Assembly (NCBI GenBank): GCA_025462735.1
Contig: JAOAPC010000024.1
Location: 434,001-498,000 of the forward strand
Source of the DNA: Acidobacteriaceae bacterium
GTDB taxonomy: Bacteria; Acidobacteriota; Terriglobia; Terriglobales; Acidobacteriaceae
Length of the DNA: 64,000 bases
Reading direction: 5' to 3'
This document shows, in pieces, positions 1 through 10,241 of this stretch. A model generated the notes under the pieces. That model was not told the DNA's origin. It ran no database searches and worked only from the letters and a program-made list of their open reading frames with translations. The first letter of the stretch is position 1; each line of letters begins with the position of its first letter. A program made the position numbers and the translations under genes.

Positions 1-908
1 AGCCGAGTCCGGATCTGAGTCAAGTCTTCCGCCGTGAGCCTCTCCTCAAATCTTGGGTCATAGTGCGCGTTCACTACCTGTGCCAAATCCACTACCGCAT
101 GCCGCGCCATTTTGTACGTCCATCGCGCTTGCTCGCTGCTGACGCCATCAATGCCGGCAATCACCAATGCCGTCGCATCCAGAATCACAGTTAGCGCCCC
201 CAGCCATGATTGGTTGCTATGTTGTGAGCGGTAAAAACTCAGCACCGGATACGACAGGTGACTCTCGAGTACCTCGGCGGCCCACCGCTCCCAATCATGA
301 AATAGCCGGTCGAGAGTTCCGCCGTCCATGCTACTCAGGGCCCTGGTCAGCAGCTCGGCCGCAGTGGGAGGCGACCCAGCCCGCGCGTCGAGCAGAGAAA
401 TTTCAATCTCCCGGCGTGAAAAAGCGGTGTAAATGGTGGGCAGATATCCGATCACTATGGCAAGAAAACCAAATCCCATTCCTGCCTCAAAAACCGAAAG
501 CGCCCGCGAGAAGTAGGACGCGGGAGTGACATCTCCGTAGCCGAGCGTGAAGAAAGTTTCCCCGCTGTGATACAGCAAAAGCCGGAAAGTAATTGGCTGA
601 TTTCCGAGGGAGAGGTGCGCGCCACCTCCATACTGCAGCAGCGCGAAGGCAAATATCAGCCCGCAGGCCCAAATGAAAAGCAATGCAATCATCGAGAGCG
701 GCCCGAAATATCCGAGAACAGTTTCGCGCCTCGTCTGGGACTTAATGTGGCTGGCTAATTTGGCGTACGGCGCCCAGGTATTGCGATAGAACAGAATCGT
801 GATCCGGAAATGCCGCTGCACGCGCCGAGGCAGAACTACGGTTTCGAACGCGTCCAACAGGACCGTCAATATAATTACCACTCCCACAATGAGCGCCAGT
901 ATGTGCAT
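1..908 (-). CDS. Two-TM potassium channel family protein (3' end cut by window edge)
   Basis: The minus strand is open from an ATG at 908 to the window edge, so at least 302 codons are present and the C-terminus is missing. The protein starts with a hydrophobic helix (MHILALIVGVVIILTVLLD). A second hydrophobic segment follows around residues 65-90, then a pore loop reading TFFTLGYGDVTP, which contains the K+ selectivity filter GYGD, then a last membrane helix (FEAGMGFGFLAIVIGYLP). The remainder, from about residue 160, is cytoplasmic and shows no RCK/TrkA-N nucleotide-binding motif. Family knowledge gives an ion channel of the Ion_trans_2 type in the inner membrane. No clear Shine-Dalgarno sequence precedes the start, so an earlier start is possible. 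Kdo synthesis gene kdsA follows upstream on the same strand, with no obvious functional link. Confidence 0.85.
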   Translation of the reverse strand, partial: MHILALIVGVVIILTVLLDAFETVVLPRRVQRHFRITILFYRNTWAPYAKLASHIKSQTRRETVLGYFGPLSMIALLFIWACGLIFAFALLQYGGGAHLSLGNQPITFRLLLYHSGETFFTLGYGDVTPASYFSRALSVFEAGMGFGFLAIVIGYLPTIYTAFSRREIEISLLDARAGSPPTAAELLTRALSSMDGGTLDRLFHDWERWAAEVLESHLSYPVLSFYRSQHSNQSWLGALTVILDATALVIAGIDGVSSEQARWTYKMARHAVVDLAQVVNAHYDPRFEERLTAEDLTQIRTR

Positions 909-953
909 TGGAGATGAGATGAACCGGGTGGGGGAATGGTAGCAGGATTACAA

Positions 954-1796
954 CTAAGGTGTAACGTGCGAGCTCGATACCGCCTTCTGCACCGCTAACA
1001 ATTCCTTCAACACACCGCGTAAATTCGTCGAGTGCAGCGCATTGGCTCCGTCCGATTTTGCTTCCTTGGGATTATCGTGCACTTCCATGAACACGCCATC
1101 CACTCCGGCTGCAACCGCTGCTCGTGCCAGCAGGGGAATGAATTCGGGCTGACCGCCGCTCACCCCATGACCTCCGTCACCTGCCGCTGAAGGCAGCTGG
1201 ACCGAATGTGTTGCGTCGAATACCACCGGCGCGAACTTACGCATGATGGCCAGCGAACGCATGTCCACTACGAGATTGTTGTAGCCAAAACTGGCGCCGC
1301 GCTCAGTCACAAATACTCGATCGTTTCCAGCCGATCGGCATTTTTCTACGATGTGTTTCATGTCCCAAGGCGACACAAACTGGCCTTTTTTTATATTGAC
1401 GGCGCGCTCGGTCATGGCAGCCGCGACTACAAGATCCGTCTGTCGGCACAAGAATGCCGGGATTTGCAACACGTCCGCTACTTCGGCGACTTTAGCGACG
1501 TCAGCGACCTCGTGCACGTCGGTTAGCACCGGCACGTGTACTTCGTCTTTCACTTTTTTCAGAATGCGAAGCCCTTCGGCGATCCCCGGCCCGCGAAAGC
1601 TGCGAATAGACGTGCGATTGGCTTTGTCGTATGAGGCTTTAAAGATGAAAGGGATATTCAGCGAGCGGGTCACGCCCTTGATCACTTCCGCCATAAAGAG
1701 CGCATGCTTTTCGCTCTCGATGACGCACGGCCCGGCGATAAGGAACAAGTTACCGGAACCGATGTTGATTCCGTCGACTTGGAAAGAGAGGCTCAT
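954..1796 (-). CDS. kdsA: 3-deoxy-8-phosphooctulonate synthase (Kdo-8-P synthase)
   Basis: Condenses phosphoenolpyruvate with arabinose 5-phosphate to Kdo-8-phosphate, the first committed step to the Kdo of lipopolysaccharide, in the cytoplasm. The 280-residue length is normal. Family motifs are plain: AGPCVIESE near residue 21, [42 protein letters not shown] and [17 protein letters not shown]. The residue after AGP is Cys24; the metal-independent enterobacterial enzymes have Asn there. With the His, Glu and Asp of the later motifs this indicates the metal-dependent class. The gene lies about 113 bp downstream of pyrG on the same strand, with a repeat-rich gap between; co-transcription is possible but not shown. 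It implies an LPS-bearing outer membrane. Confidence 0.96.
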   Translation of the reverse strand: MSLSFQVDGINIGSGNLFLIAGPCVIESEKHALFMAEVIKGVTRSLNIPFIFKASYDKANRTSIRSFRGPGIAEGLRILKKVKDEVHVPVLTDVHEVADVAKVAEVADVLQIPAFLCRQTDLVVAAAMTERAVNIKKGQFVSPWDMKHIVEKCRSAGNDRVFVTERGASFGYNNLVVDMRSLAIMRKFAPVVFDATHSVQLPSAAGDGGHGVSGGQPEFIPLLARAAVAAGVDGVFMEVHDNPKEAKSDGANALHSTNLRGVLKELLAVQKAVSSSHVTP

Positions 1797-1805
1797 TGAA
1801 AGTGT

Positions 1806-1893
1806 CGGAGTCTCAAGGTTTCAGAGTTTCCAATAGAAATGTAGGTTCGCAGAGTTCACACGAAACTTTGAAACTCGAAACTTTGAAACCCTA
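1806..1893. repeat. Irregular TTTGAAAC/GTTTCAAA repeat cluster between pyrG and kdsA
   Basis: The gap between kdsA and pyrG holds short repeats in both orientations: CTCAAGGTTTCAGAGTTTCC near 1812-1831, and two GAAACTTTGAAAC units at about 1861-1888. The same motif forms a larger cluster at 24411-24606. The arrangement allows stem-loops, but unit spacing is irregular and there is no spacer structure. Function unknown. Confidence 0.6.
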
Positions 1894-1909
1894 CTAAGAA
1901 TGCACTCTG

Positions 1910-3595
<1,686 letters not shown>

Positions 3596-3818
3596 CTAAA
3601 TTGTGTTGGAAATTTGTGCAGGGTGGCGTGCACGATCAATTATGACAGAAAAGAAGGTAGAGGAAAATGGAGAAATATCGGGGTTGAAATGTGAGTCTGC
3701 GTGGCAATGGGTTTCTGACCAAGTAGGACCCGGCGGCGGTGGTCCCCATATTGCATCGCCGGACTGCGCCATGAAGCCTGTTCTCGCGGTCGCATCGGCA
3801 GTAGACTTATGGTAAGTC

Positions 3819-4799
3819 ATGGCCTTACTTCGGCTCTGCCTAGTTCCGCTTCTCTTCTTATTCACCGTGGTCGCGTCCCCGTCGCCTGCCGTGGCCCAGA
3901 CCGGAACCAAGCGCCTCATCCTGAGAGACGGCTCGTACCAGGTCGCGACGAAATGGGAAATTAAGGGCGATCGCGTCCATTATTTCAGCGCCGAGCGCAA
4001 CGAATGGGAGGACGTTCCCAATTCGTTGGTGGACTGGGACGCCACCAAAAAATACGAAACCGAGCGGGCCGCCGGCAAGATGTCTCCGGAGGCCATTCGA
4101 CTGGAAAAGGAGCTCGAGGCCCAGCGCGTCGAGGACGAATCGAAATCGCCGCATGTCGCTCCTGGCCTGCGGCTTCCTTCAGAGGGCGGCGTGTATGCGC
4201 TCGATACCTACCTGACCGAACCGCAGCTTATCCCGCTGGACCAAACCGGAGGCGAAGTCAATCGTCACACCGGTCACAATGTTTTGCGAGGAGTCATAAA
4301 CCCCGTGGGTGGGTCGAAGCACACGATTGAGCTTGCGGGCCCAGGATCTAAACTGCAGATTCATGCCGCGCTGCCCACAATTTATGTCAACCTCGACGCC
4401 GGCGGAGACGAAGACGATAACTCAAAAACCCCAGCTGCCGAACTTCCCTGGGACCGCTTTCGAATCGTGCACGCACAGGTGAAGGGCGACAGAAGAATCG
4501 TAGGCGCAATCAAAATTGCCGTGTATGGGAAATCAAGTCAGGAGCAGGATGTGATCCCAGCGGACGCCGAGCAACTGGGCCAGGGTTGGATCAAGCTCAC
4601 TCCCAAGGCTCCACTCCAACCTGGTGAATATGCGGTTGCTGAGTTGCTGGGAAAACAGGGAATGAACAGCTACGTTTGGGATTTCGGCGTTCATCCCGAC
4701 GCGCCGGCAAATATGTCTGTGATCAAGCCGGAGACGTCGGAGGTAAAAAAACCACCGGAACAGCGAGACGAAACAGAGAAGATGCAAAAGCGGGACTAA
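3819..4799 (+). CDS. Secreted hypothetical protein, acidobacterial type
   Basis: A 326-residue protein that I cannot assign to a named family. Residues 1-26 form a Sec-type signal peptide (hydrophobic LLFLFTVVAS followed by AVAQ), so export is likely. The mature part begins with a short beta-rich segment (KRLILRDGSYQVATKWEIKGDRVHYFSAER). It continues with a charged helix (residues 80-110) and a beta-rich body with many Gly/Pro turns. The C-terminal 20 residues are strongly charged and probably disordered. It is divergent from pyrG across a 235-bp gap that probably holds both promoters. No catalytic motif or cysteine pair is visible. Confidence 0.75.
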   Translation: MALLRLCLVPLLFLFTVVASPSPAVAQTGTKRLILRDGSYQVATKWEIKGDRVHYFSAERNEWEDVPNSLVDWDATKKYETERAAGKMSPEAIRLEKELEAQRVEDESKSPHVAPGLRLPSEGGVYALDTYLTEPQLIPLDQTGGEVNRHTGHNVLRGVINPVGGSKHTIELAGPGSKLQIHAALPTIYVNLDAGGDEDDNSKTPAAELPWDRFRIVHAQVKGDRRIVGAIKIAVYGKSSQEQDVIPADAEQLGQGWIKLTPKAPLQPGEYAVAELLGKQGMNSYVWDFGVHPDAPANMSVIKPETSEVKKPPEQRDETEKMQKRD

Positions 4800-4864
4800 C
4801 CCATACTCATTGACCGCAGCTTTGGCAGGCAATTAAACTACAAACTCTTTCTAAGACTCTTATC

Positions 4865-5302
4865 GTGCGGCCCTACCGCTCAACCCGGGATCTTCTTGCT
4901 GACATAGAGCAAGCGCTCGCCGAGAATCGCCCGTCTTTCCATCATTCTCCGCTTGAGAAGGTCGCTGGGTTGCTGGCCGAAGGCCGCCACTATGGCTGGG
5001 TTGGAATCTACCTAACGCTGGAGAAACAGGCTGCGACGCCTCTCCTGCCGAATGCAGTCCATCCTGCACAATTCGAAGCCTCTGGCACTCGCAAAAAAGT
5101 CATCGTGAGCATGAAGATTGCCGGCCGCGAGATTGGGTTTCTCAATGTTGAGAGTAATCGCGAGAACGCCTTTGGCGGAGACGAGCGGGTCCTACTTGAG
5201 CGCGTAGCAGGTCTGCTGGCCAAGTTTCTAGTTGGACCGGGCAAGTACCTGATACGCAAGGCCGCGGAGCCAGAACCGCCCCCGAAAGCTGCGGCTGCGT
5301 AG
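4865..5302 (+). CDS. GAF-domain protein
   Basis: A 145-residue protein that consists almost entirely of one GAF-like domain: helix (LLADIEQALAENRPSFHHSPLEKVAGLLAEG), strand HYGWVGIYLTLE, then IVSMKIAGREIGFLNVESNR and the closing helix DERVLLERVAGLLAKFLV. No cysteine cluster is present, so the fRMsr methionine sulfoxide reductase subgroup of short GAF proteins does not fit well. The last 12 residues are a Pro/Ala tail. Translation would begin at GTG (4865). No convincing ribosome binding site is visible, so the start is tentative. A small-molecule sensor role is inferred from the fold only. Confidence 0.7.
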   Translation: MRPYRSTRDLLADIEQALAENRPSFHHSPLEKVAGLLAEGRHYGWVGIYLTLEKQAATPLLPNAVHPAQFEASGTRKKVIVSMKIAGREIGFLNVESNRENAFGGDERVLLERVAGLLAKFLVGPGKYLIRKAAEPEPPPKAAAA

Positions 5303-5325
5303 CTGCTTAACCGTTCAGTACGATC

Positions 5326-5381
5326 GTGGCCGACGGGCGTCTCGCCCGTACGTATGCGTGGCCGACGGGCGTCTCGCCCGT
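5326..5381. repeat. Two tandem copies of a 24-bp GC-rich palindromic element
   Basis: Positions 5326-5349 and 5358-5381 are identical. Each contains the hairpin ACGGGCGTCTCGCCCGT. They lie just after the GAF gene. Related palindromes recur at 5902-5923, 22130-22151, 29567-29700, 31441-31613 and 54650-54672, so these are members of dispersed REP-like families. Confidence 0.8.
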
Positions 5382-5446
5382 CCAGGTAAGGCCGCATCCG
5401 TAACATAAGCCGGACGATCAAACTCCCCTTCGTCTTATACTGCCGT

Positions 5447-6679
5447 GTGGTGAATTCAGCTCCACCATCCCGCCTCGCTTACATCGACTGGCTTCGCGGC
5501 CTCGCTTGCGTGCTCATGTTCCAAACCCATTGTTATGACGCCTGGCTGGGCGGCACCGCCCGCGACTCCAAATTTTTCATGTGGTCGCAACTCGGTGGCA
5601 CGTTTCCCGCGCCGCTGTTTCTGTTCCTGGCGGGGATCTCATTCGCAATCGTGGTTGACAAACTTCGGCAGAAGAATGTCCCTCCCGGCCAGATCGCACG
5701 AACGACCATCAAGCGCGGCGCCGAAATCTTCGCCCTCGGCTTGTTGTTTCGGCTTCAGGAATATGCAATTTCTCTGGGCTGGGCGCCATGGAGCGACTTA
5801 TTCCGCGTGGACGTCCTAAATACAATCGGCGCTTCCATGATGCTGATGGGCGTTGTCTGCTGGATCGTCCTCGGGGTATGGAATCCTAGACAGCCACGTA
5901 GCCCCGGACGCCCTCGTCCGGGGAACTCCTCGGCTGAAACCCAAAGCTCCACGAGCCTAATAGCCGTAGCTGTGCTTGCGACCGCCGCTATTTCCGCTTT
6001 CACTCCCTTGCTCTGGACCACGTGGCGCCCGCGCTTCCTACCCTGGGAGCTCGAAAGTTACATCGATGGCGTTCACAATCTCGGCCAGCCACAGTCATGG
6101 ATTTTCCCGATCTTCCCGTGGACCGCTTTTGCCTTCGCCGGGCTCACTGTGGGATTTCTTCTGCTGAGCGCGCCCGCGAAGAAGCTGGGCGGCTACGCAT
6201 TCTTTTGGATCGCAGTCTCTGGAATCGGTTTGGTTTTGTTCTCGAAATTTTTAGACTCGCGAGGCCTGCGAATCTATCCCGTCTATGATTACTGGCACAC
6301 CAGCCCCAGCTTTTTCATAATCCGCGTTGGCATGCTGTTGCTTCTCACAACATTTGCTTATGGCTGGTGCCGGTGGGGGCCGGGTCAGTGGGGTTTCAGC
6401 CCGCTCATTCAGTTAGGCAAAACTTCGTTGCTGGTTTACTGGGTGCACATCGAATTGGTCTATGGACGGTTCGCGATTTTACCCCACCGCAGCCAGACTA
6501 TCGCAGGAGCATCGCAGGGACTGCTGGTCATATTTCTTACCATGCTGGCGCTCTCTTTATTGCGAACAACGTTGCGGACTAAATTGAGTGAACGATTCCG
6601 TGAGGCACTGACTTGGCGACGCCGCCGTGTGCAATCCACAGCCGCAGCCTCCGGCTTGTCCAGTACAAAGTTGCAGTAG
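5447..6679 (+). CDS. Multi-pass membrane acyltransferase (DUF1624/HGSNAT-like)
   Basis: A 410-residue membrane protein with about ten hydrophobic segments. It opens with YIDWLRGLACVLMFQTHCYD, which matches the first helix of the heparan-alpha-glucosaminide N-acetyltransferase-like/DUF1624 group (D-x-x-R-G near the N-terminus, conserved H). FPAPLFLFLAGISFAIVV is the typical third segment. The likely role is transmembrane acyl transfer onto a sugar; the substrate is unknown. Translation starts at GTG 5447. Residues about 150-170 (PRQPRSPGRPRPG) are encoded by a palindromic repeat inserted in frame at 5902-5923, giving a charged loop between two helices. The C-terminal 30 residues are basic. Confidence 0.8.
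   Translation: MVNSAPPSRLAYIDWLRGLACVLMFQTHCYDAWLGGTARDSKFFMWSQLGGTFPAPLFLFLAGISFAIVVDKLRQKNVPPGQIARTTIKRGAEIFALGLLFRLQEYAISLGWAPWSDLFRVDVLNTIGASMMLMGVVCWIVLGVWNPRQPRSPGRPRPGNSSAETQSSTSLIAVAVLATAAISAFTPLLWTTWRPRFLPWELESYIDGVHNLGQPQSWIFPIFPWTAFAFAGLTVGFLLLSAPAKKLGGYAFFWIAVSGIGLVLFSKFLDSRGLRIYPVYDYWHTSPSFFIIRVGMLLLLTTFAYGWCRWGPGQWGFSPLIQLGKTSLLVYWVHIELVYGRFAILPHRSQTIAGASQGLLVIFLTMLALSLLRTTLRTKLSERFREALTWRRRRVQSTAAASGLSSTKLQ
5902..5923. repeat. Palindromic repeat inserted in frame in the acyltransferase gene
   Basis: CCCCGGACG and CGTCCGGGG form a 9-bp stem around a CCCT loop, inside the coding sequence of the acyltransferase at 5447-6679. The frame stays open and the element is translated as a Pro/Arg/Gly-rich loop. 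Confidence 0.75.
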
Positions 6680-6701
6680 TTTGCTATGACAAGCTAGAGG
6701 A

Positions 6702-7295
6702 TCACGCGGGAACGACTATAGAGTGTTCGGAGCAAATTGTGTGGTATGGCTCGCCTTTCATTGCTCCCTGAAACGCCTTTGCCGGATAAGCACAGCGGAG
6801 ATGAAAGAAGTGGGTCCGGGCAAGCTCATTCCAAAGCTGTTCCAGTCGGATCGCGGAGTCATACTTTTTCTGCTTCCACAGAACCGCAACCATTTCGCCG
6901 AAGACGACTACGCGCTTATGCTTTACATCGGCGGCAGCTTGCGCCTTGCGAATTACGCTTGCAAACTCTCGCAGAAATTTCTGCCGGTTGGGACCACTTG
7001 GGTCCATGAATATATTCAAAGCCTCAGACGCATCCAGAGCAGTGAAGCGTCCTTGTCTGGCCGCTGCTTCTATGTCGATGTTTTGCGCGGATAACCGTTT
7101 GCGCAGGCCCTTGAGATGCGCTTTTGTCATAACCACCGCAACGGACTCACCCGCCTTGAGGGCGCTTCCAAACGAGGCACCTAGCCCGTCCAGCAGGAAG
7201 CTGTCGCTGGTGTAGAACTGGACTACGTGGGCCTCATCCGGCACTAACTGAGACGGAAAAACGTCAGTGCCCAAGGCACCCATTATCGTGGACAT
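6702..7295 (-). CDS. MEDS (DcmR-type sensory) domain protein
   Basis: A 197-residue protein that matches the MEDS sensory domain over nearly its full length. The conserved start HVVQFYTSDSFLLDGLGASF is followed by ALKAGESVAVVMTKAHLKGLRKRL, then GRFTALDASEALNIFM and VVVFGEMVAVLWKQKKYDSAIRLEQLWNEL. The RecA-like fold of this domain was described in DcmR of methylotrophs and methanogen sensors, and in some proteins it regulates anti-sigma or histidine kinase partners. Here it stands alone, without a kinase or DNA-binding domain. It ends 22 bp from the convergent acyltransferase. A soluble signalling role is inferred. Confidence 0.8.
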   Translation of the reverse strand: MSTIMGALGTDVFPSQLVPDEAHVVQFYTSDSFLLDGLGASFGSALKAGESVAVVMTKAHLKGLRKRLSAQNIDIEAAARQGRFTALDASEALNIFMDPSGPNRQKFLREFASVIRKAQAAADVKHKRVVVFGEMVAVLWKQKKYDSAIRLEQLWNELARTHFFHLRCAYPAKAFQGAMKGEPYHTICSEHSIVVPA

Positions 7296-7411
7296 TGCAC
7301 ACCCCTAAACTCCATTATGGGAGCTGCGTCGGAATCATTCCATACCAGAAACCCTGTAGTTTGAACGACTCCGACAAGCGAACCCCGTAAATTTAAGTTC
7401 AGACCTGCGTT

Positions 7412-8920
7412 CTAACGCCGCTCAATTGATTGGTCTGCCAATTGCTTTCCATATTTCCGGTAGAACTGGTTTTGAAATAGTTCCTGCGGATCGTACCGCC
7501 TTTTCAAGTTGAAGAACTCATCGGCTTGAGGGTAGGCACGATGAAATTGCGCCGGAGTCGCGTGCAATCGATAGGGCAAGTAGTATCGGCCACCGGCCGC
7601 TAGGGCCGCGTCCACCAGTTCAATCGTCATTGCCTGCATTTCGGCGTCGCCTGCTGCAGAACGCGGCTGGCTGAAAAACATTACGAAAGCGAGTATGTCG
7701 TTATGGGCGTAGTTGAGAAAAGTGTCAGAGTCAGTCTTTACATCGCGCACTGTTACGTTCAAAAGATCCTCATTGTGCTTGCGTATGATCTTTCGTGCTG
7801 CACCCAGGAATTCTCCCGCATGGTCTCGATCTACGAAGTATTCGTGCAGAATGTCGGTCGTTCCTTCTGACCGATCCAGGTACCACTCGGCGTTGTCATT
7901 CATTAGCTGATTTCGAGAGAATACTTTGCCCGTGAGCTCAGCTTGTATATGTGTCTCTGCTGCCCAGCGCATCTCTTTGCCGTATGTGCTACCAGCCGAA
8001 CCACGAAAAATCAGACGCGGCAGCCAACGTGAGCCAGAAGCAGTGAGCTGCGGAATTGGTCCGCTTTCTCGATAGAAGACATTTATGAGAACTTCATCGA
8101 ACATCTTCTGGGGCGTGATGTTCAATCTCGCGTACACCAGCTCGACATCTGGAGTCTTGCGAAGAGTGCGAGCGAACGACTCCATTGCTCGACCAAGAGG
8201 GACAACATATTGTTCGAGACGTAATCGCTGGTTGGGTACAACCCGCAAGTCTGCATCTAGGATGACCCCGAAAAGTCCGTAGCCTCCGAGAACAAGCGAG
8301 AAGAGTTCCCGATTCTGAGCGCGGCTGCACGCTATCACTGATCCGTCTGCTTTCATCAAGTGAAAGGACTCGACCGTCGAGGCAATCGGTGGTCGGCCAT
8401 ATTGCCAGCCGTGACAATTTACGCTTAGCGATCCGCCCACTGTGAAAGAATTATCCGATTGCATCACCGCAACCGAACGACCGTGCTGGTCAAGGTAGGG
8501 AATGACATCGGCCCACTTCGCACCTGCCTGCACGTGAAGCAAATTCTTGTCTTCATCGAGCTTCATGCCCTTGAAAGGAAGCATGTTGACCGCGATGCCT
8601 CCCGGATAGATTGTCTGTCCCCCCATGCTGTGCCGAGCTCCCGCGATCGACACATGCAAGTGAGTAGCTTGTGCCTTCAGCAGCAGCTCACGGAGCTCAT
8701 CTTCGCCCTTTTGGGGATCACTGGGGATATCCCAAATTTCGGCAACTTGCGTTTTGTTTAGGCGGCTGACGTCATCTGCATACCCAGCGGGAAGTTTTTC
8801 GACGACAGTCCTATCCAGGTAGGCTGTCCTGACCAGGTGGAACGTCGGCGGAATTATCGCGAGCAACGCGACAGCTCCCACCGCGAGCAGCAAGAGCCTT
8901 TGTGTTCGCCGACGGGACAT
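7412..8920 (-). CDS. Membrane-anchored FAD-linked oxidoreductase (FAD_binding_4/PCMH type)
   Basis: A 502-residue protein. Residues 8-30 form an N-terminal hydrophobic anchor after four basic residues. The PCMH-type FAD domain covers about residues 65-235, with HLHVSIAGARHSMGGQ, LHVQAGAKWADVIPYLDQHG, SFTVGGSLSVNCHGW and LGGYGLFGVILDADLRV. The C-terminal half resembles the substrate-binding part of the alditol oxidase/DprE1/DHCR24-like group and ends with RRYDPQELFQNQFYRKYG, which is typical of this family. The substrate is unknown; sugar alcohols, lactones and sterol-like compounds are all represented in the family. It is divergent from the duplicated leader segment at 8977. Confidence 0.85.
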   Translation of the reverse strand: MSRRRTQRLLLLAVGAVALLAIIPPTFHLVRTAYLDRTVVEKLPAGYADDVSRLNKTQVAEIWDIPSDPQKGEDELRELLLKAQATHLHVSIAGARHSMGGQTIYPGGIAVNMLPFKGMKLDEDKNLLHVQAGAKWADVIPYLDQHGRSVAVMQSDNSFTVGGSLSVNCHGWQYGRPPIASTVESFHLMKADGSVIACSRAQNRELFSLVLGGYGLFGVILDADLRVVPNQRLRLEQYVVPLGRAMESFARTLRKTPDVELVYARLNITPQKMFDEVLINVFYRESGPIPQLTASGSRWLPRLIFRGSAGSTYGKEMRWAAETHIQAELTGKVFSRNQLMNDNAEWYLDRSEGTTDILHEYFVDRDHAGEFLGAARKIIRKHNEDLLNVTVRDVKTDSDTFLNYAHNDILAFVMFFSQPRSAAGDAEMQAMTIELVDAALAAGGRYYLPYRLHATPAQFHRAYPQADEFFNLKRRYDPQELFQNQFYRKYGKQLADQSIERR

Positions 8921-8976
8921 TCACGAACCTACCGGATCAATCCGACAGTGTACGCTAGCAGCCTCTCTCGGGCTTG

Positions 8977-9150
8977 GTTTCCTTCCGCCCACAGGTTACG
9001 GCTGGTCTTGTATTCTGGAGCAATTGCACCTCGCTCGCAGAGGCCACATCAGCTCGGAATGAAATCGCAGGAGACTCTCGTGTGTAAATTCATCTGCTTC
9101 CTAGCTCTCTTGGTTGTCGGTATCACACTGCCCGCCATCGCCGCACCTCT
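8977..9150 (+). repeat. Duplicated promoter/leader segment, copy A
   Basis: About 170 bp here align with 10401-10563 with few mismatches. Shared blocks include ACGGCTGGTCTTGTA, CTGGAGC, GCACCTCGCTCGCAGA, CAGCTCGGAATGAAATC, and GGAGACTCTCGTGTGTAAA followed by TTCATCTG. The copy covers the upstream region, start codon and signal-peptide codons of the oxidoreductase at 10479. Similarity stops near codon 30. Confidence 0.85.
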
Positions 9151-9184
9151 GTCCGAGTCCCGGATTCTGCAGTTCCGCGAATAA
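9059..9184 (+). pseudogene. Truncated duplicate of a secreted oxidoreductase 5' end
   Basis: This 41-codon reading frame begins MKSQETLVCKFICFLALLVV, nearly identical to the signal peptide of the Gfo/Idh oxidoreductase at 10479. It then diverges and stops at 9184. The upstream sequence is duplicated too, so it is probably still transcribed. It looks like a gene remnant left by a local duplication or insertion. A functional exported micropeptide is possible but has no support. Confidence 0.65.
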
Positions 9185-9501
9185 CCCATAAGTTGAGACT
9201 CATGGTGTTGCTGAATCATGTTGTGAGCCAGAACCGGCCCCAAACCTCCGGTGATGGGACGCGAACTCGCCAATTTAATAGCACGGTCTCACACTGGATT
9301 TACCAACCCGAGAATGTGAGCAACTTGGCACAGACGCAAATAAGCGCATTTGCTAATGTCTTCACAGGTGAATAACCCGGGGGTCGCGGTTTAGGAATGA
9401 AGGACAATGCTGCCCTCGTAATTCTCCCAACTTTTCCTTATCGGCAAGCTGTTCCGATATCGGTCTTCTAACGCTCTGAACAGCAGAACACGGAGTCTCA
9501 A
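9185..9501. other. Intergenic, no gene recognised
   Basis: These 317 bp between the truncated leader and the repeat-rich secreted protein contain no plausible reading frame and no clear hairpin. They presumably include the promoter for the gene at 9502. Confidence 0.5.
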
Positions 9502-10089
9502 ATGAAACTCAATCGACAAAAAACAATATGGATTTTTGCTCTTGCAGTCACGTTCACCCTGCTCGTCACGCCAATGGTCGCGGCGGCGCAACAATCACCG
9601 CAAGACCAGAACCACAGCCGGGCCGATCGCGACGACAACGCCAACAACCTTATGTACCAGCAAGGCCTCAGCCACGGGCAATCCGACCGCGCGAGCAATC
9701 AGGCTCACCACTATCGCCTGGAACCTAATGATGCGGACGACCGTCGTGCCTATGAGTCTGGATATGATCAAGGCTATCAAAATAGTCGCGACGCCAATCG
9801 CGATTACAGAGGACAGAATGGCCGGTACGATGCTCGATCTGAACCTAGTGGCGATGTGGCGACCCAGAACGGCTTTCAGGATGGCGCCAACGACGGTCTG
9901 CAGGATCGGCAGGTGGGACACAGCTCCCGTGCCACGAGGCGTCAAAACTATAAGTATGGCAACCGCGGCTACGGTGCGAGCTTCGGTAGCAAGGACCAGT
10001 ACAAAGCGTCGTACCGTCAGGCCTACATTCAGGGATACGAAAAGGGCTATGACGGCCAGGGCTCGGGGCAGCGCTCAGACAACCGGTAG
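9502..10089 (+). CDS. Secreted Gly/Tyr/Asn/Gln-rich hypothetical protein
   Basis: A 195-residue protein with a clear Sec signal peptide (residues 1-30, ending VAAAQQ). The mature part is hydrophilic and rich in Asn, Asp, Gln, Arg, Gly and Tyr. It contains loosely repeated helical units of the form Y-x-x-G-x-x-x-G or G-Y-x-x-G-Y, such as YQQGLSHGQSD, YESGYDQGYQ, FQDGANDGLQD and YIQGYEKGYDG. Similar repeat proteins with unknown role occur in acidobacterial genomes. No cysteine or catalytic motif is present. It lies between the two copies of the duplicated leader and may have been brought there with the rearrangement. Confidence 0.7.
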   Translation: MKLNRQKTIWIFALAVTFTLLVTPMVAAAQQSPQDQNHSRADRDDNANNLMYQQGLSHGQSDRASNQAHHYRLEPNDADDRRAYESGYDQGYQNSRDANRDYRGQNGRYDARSEPSGDVATQNGFQDGANDGLQDRQVGHSSRATRRQNYKYGNRGYGASFGSKDQYKASYRQAYIQGYEKGYDGQGSGQRSDNR

Positions 10090-10241
10090 CCAAGCTCGAA
10101 GGCGCCAGGATTCTTGCCAGGCGTGGAATAATCCCGAAAGAATAAAATTCCACATCTGACAATCAACTTGCAGTGGTATTAACCTGACCGGGGGCGAGCG
10201 GTTTTCCCATCAAAACGGGAGATTCGATTTGATCGGGAATA

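Noticed and set aside
5326-5381. Start of a CRISPR or tandem array
   Set aside because: Only two copies with an 8-bp gap; each is a self-complementary hairpin related to dispersed repeats elsewhere in the window.
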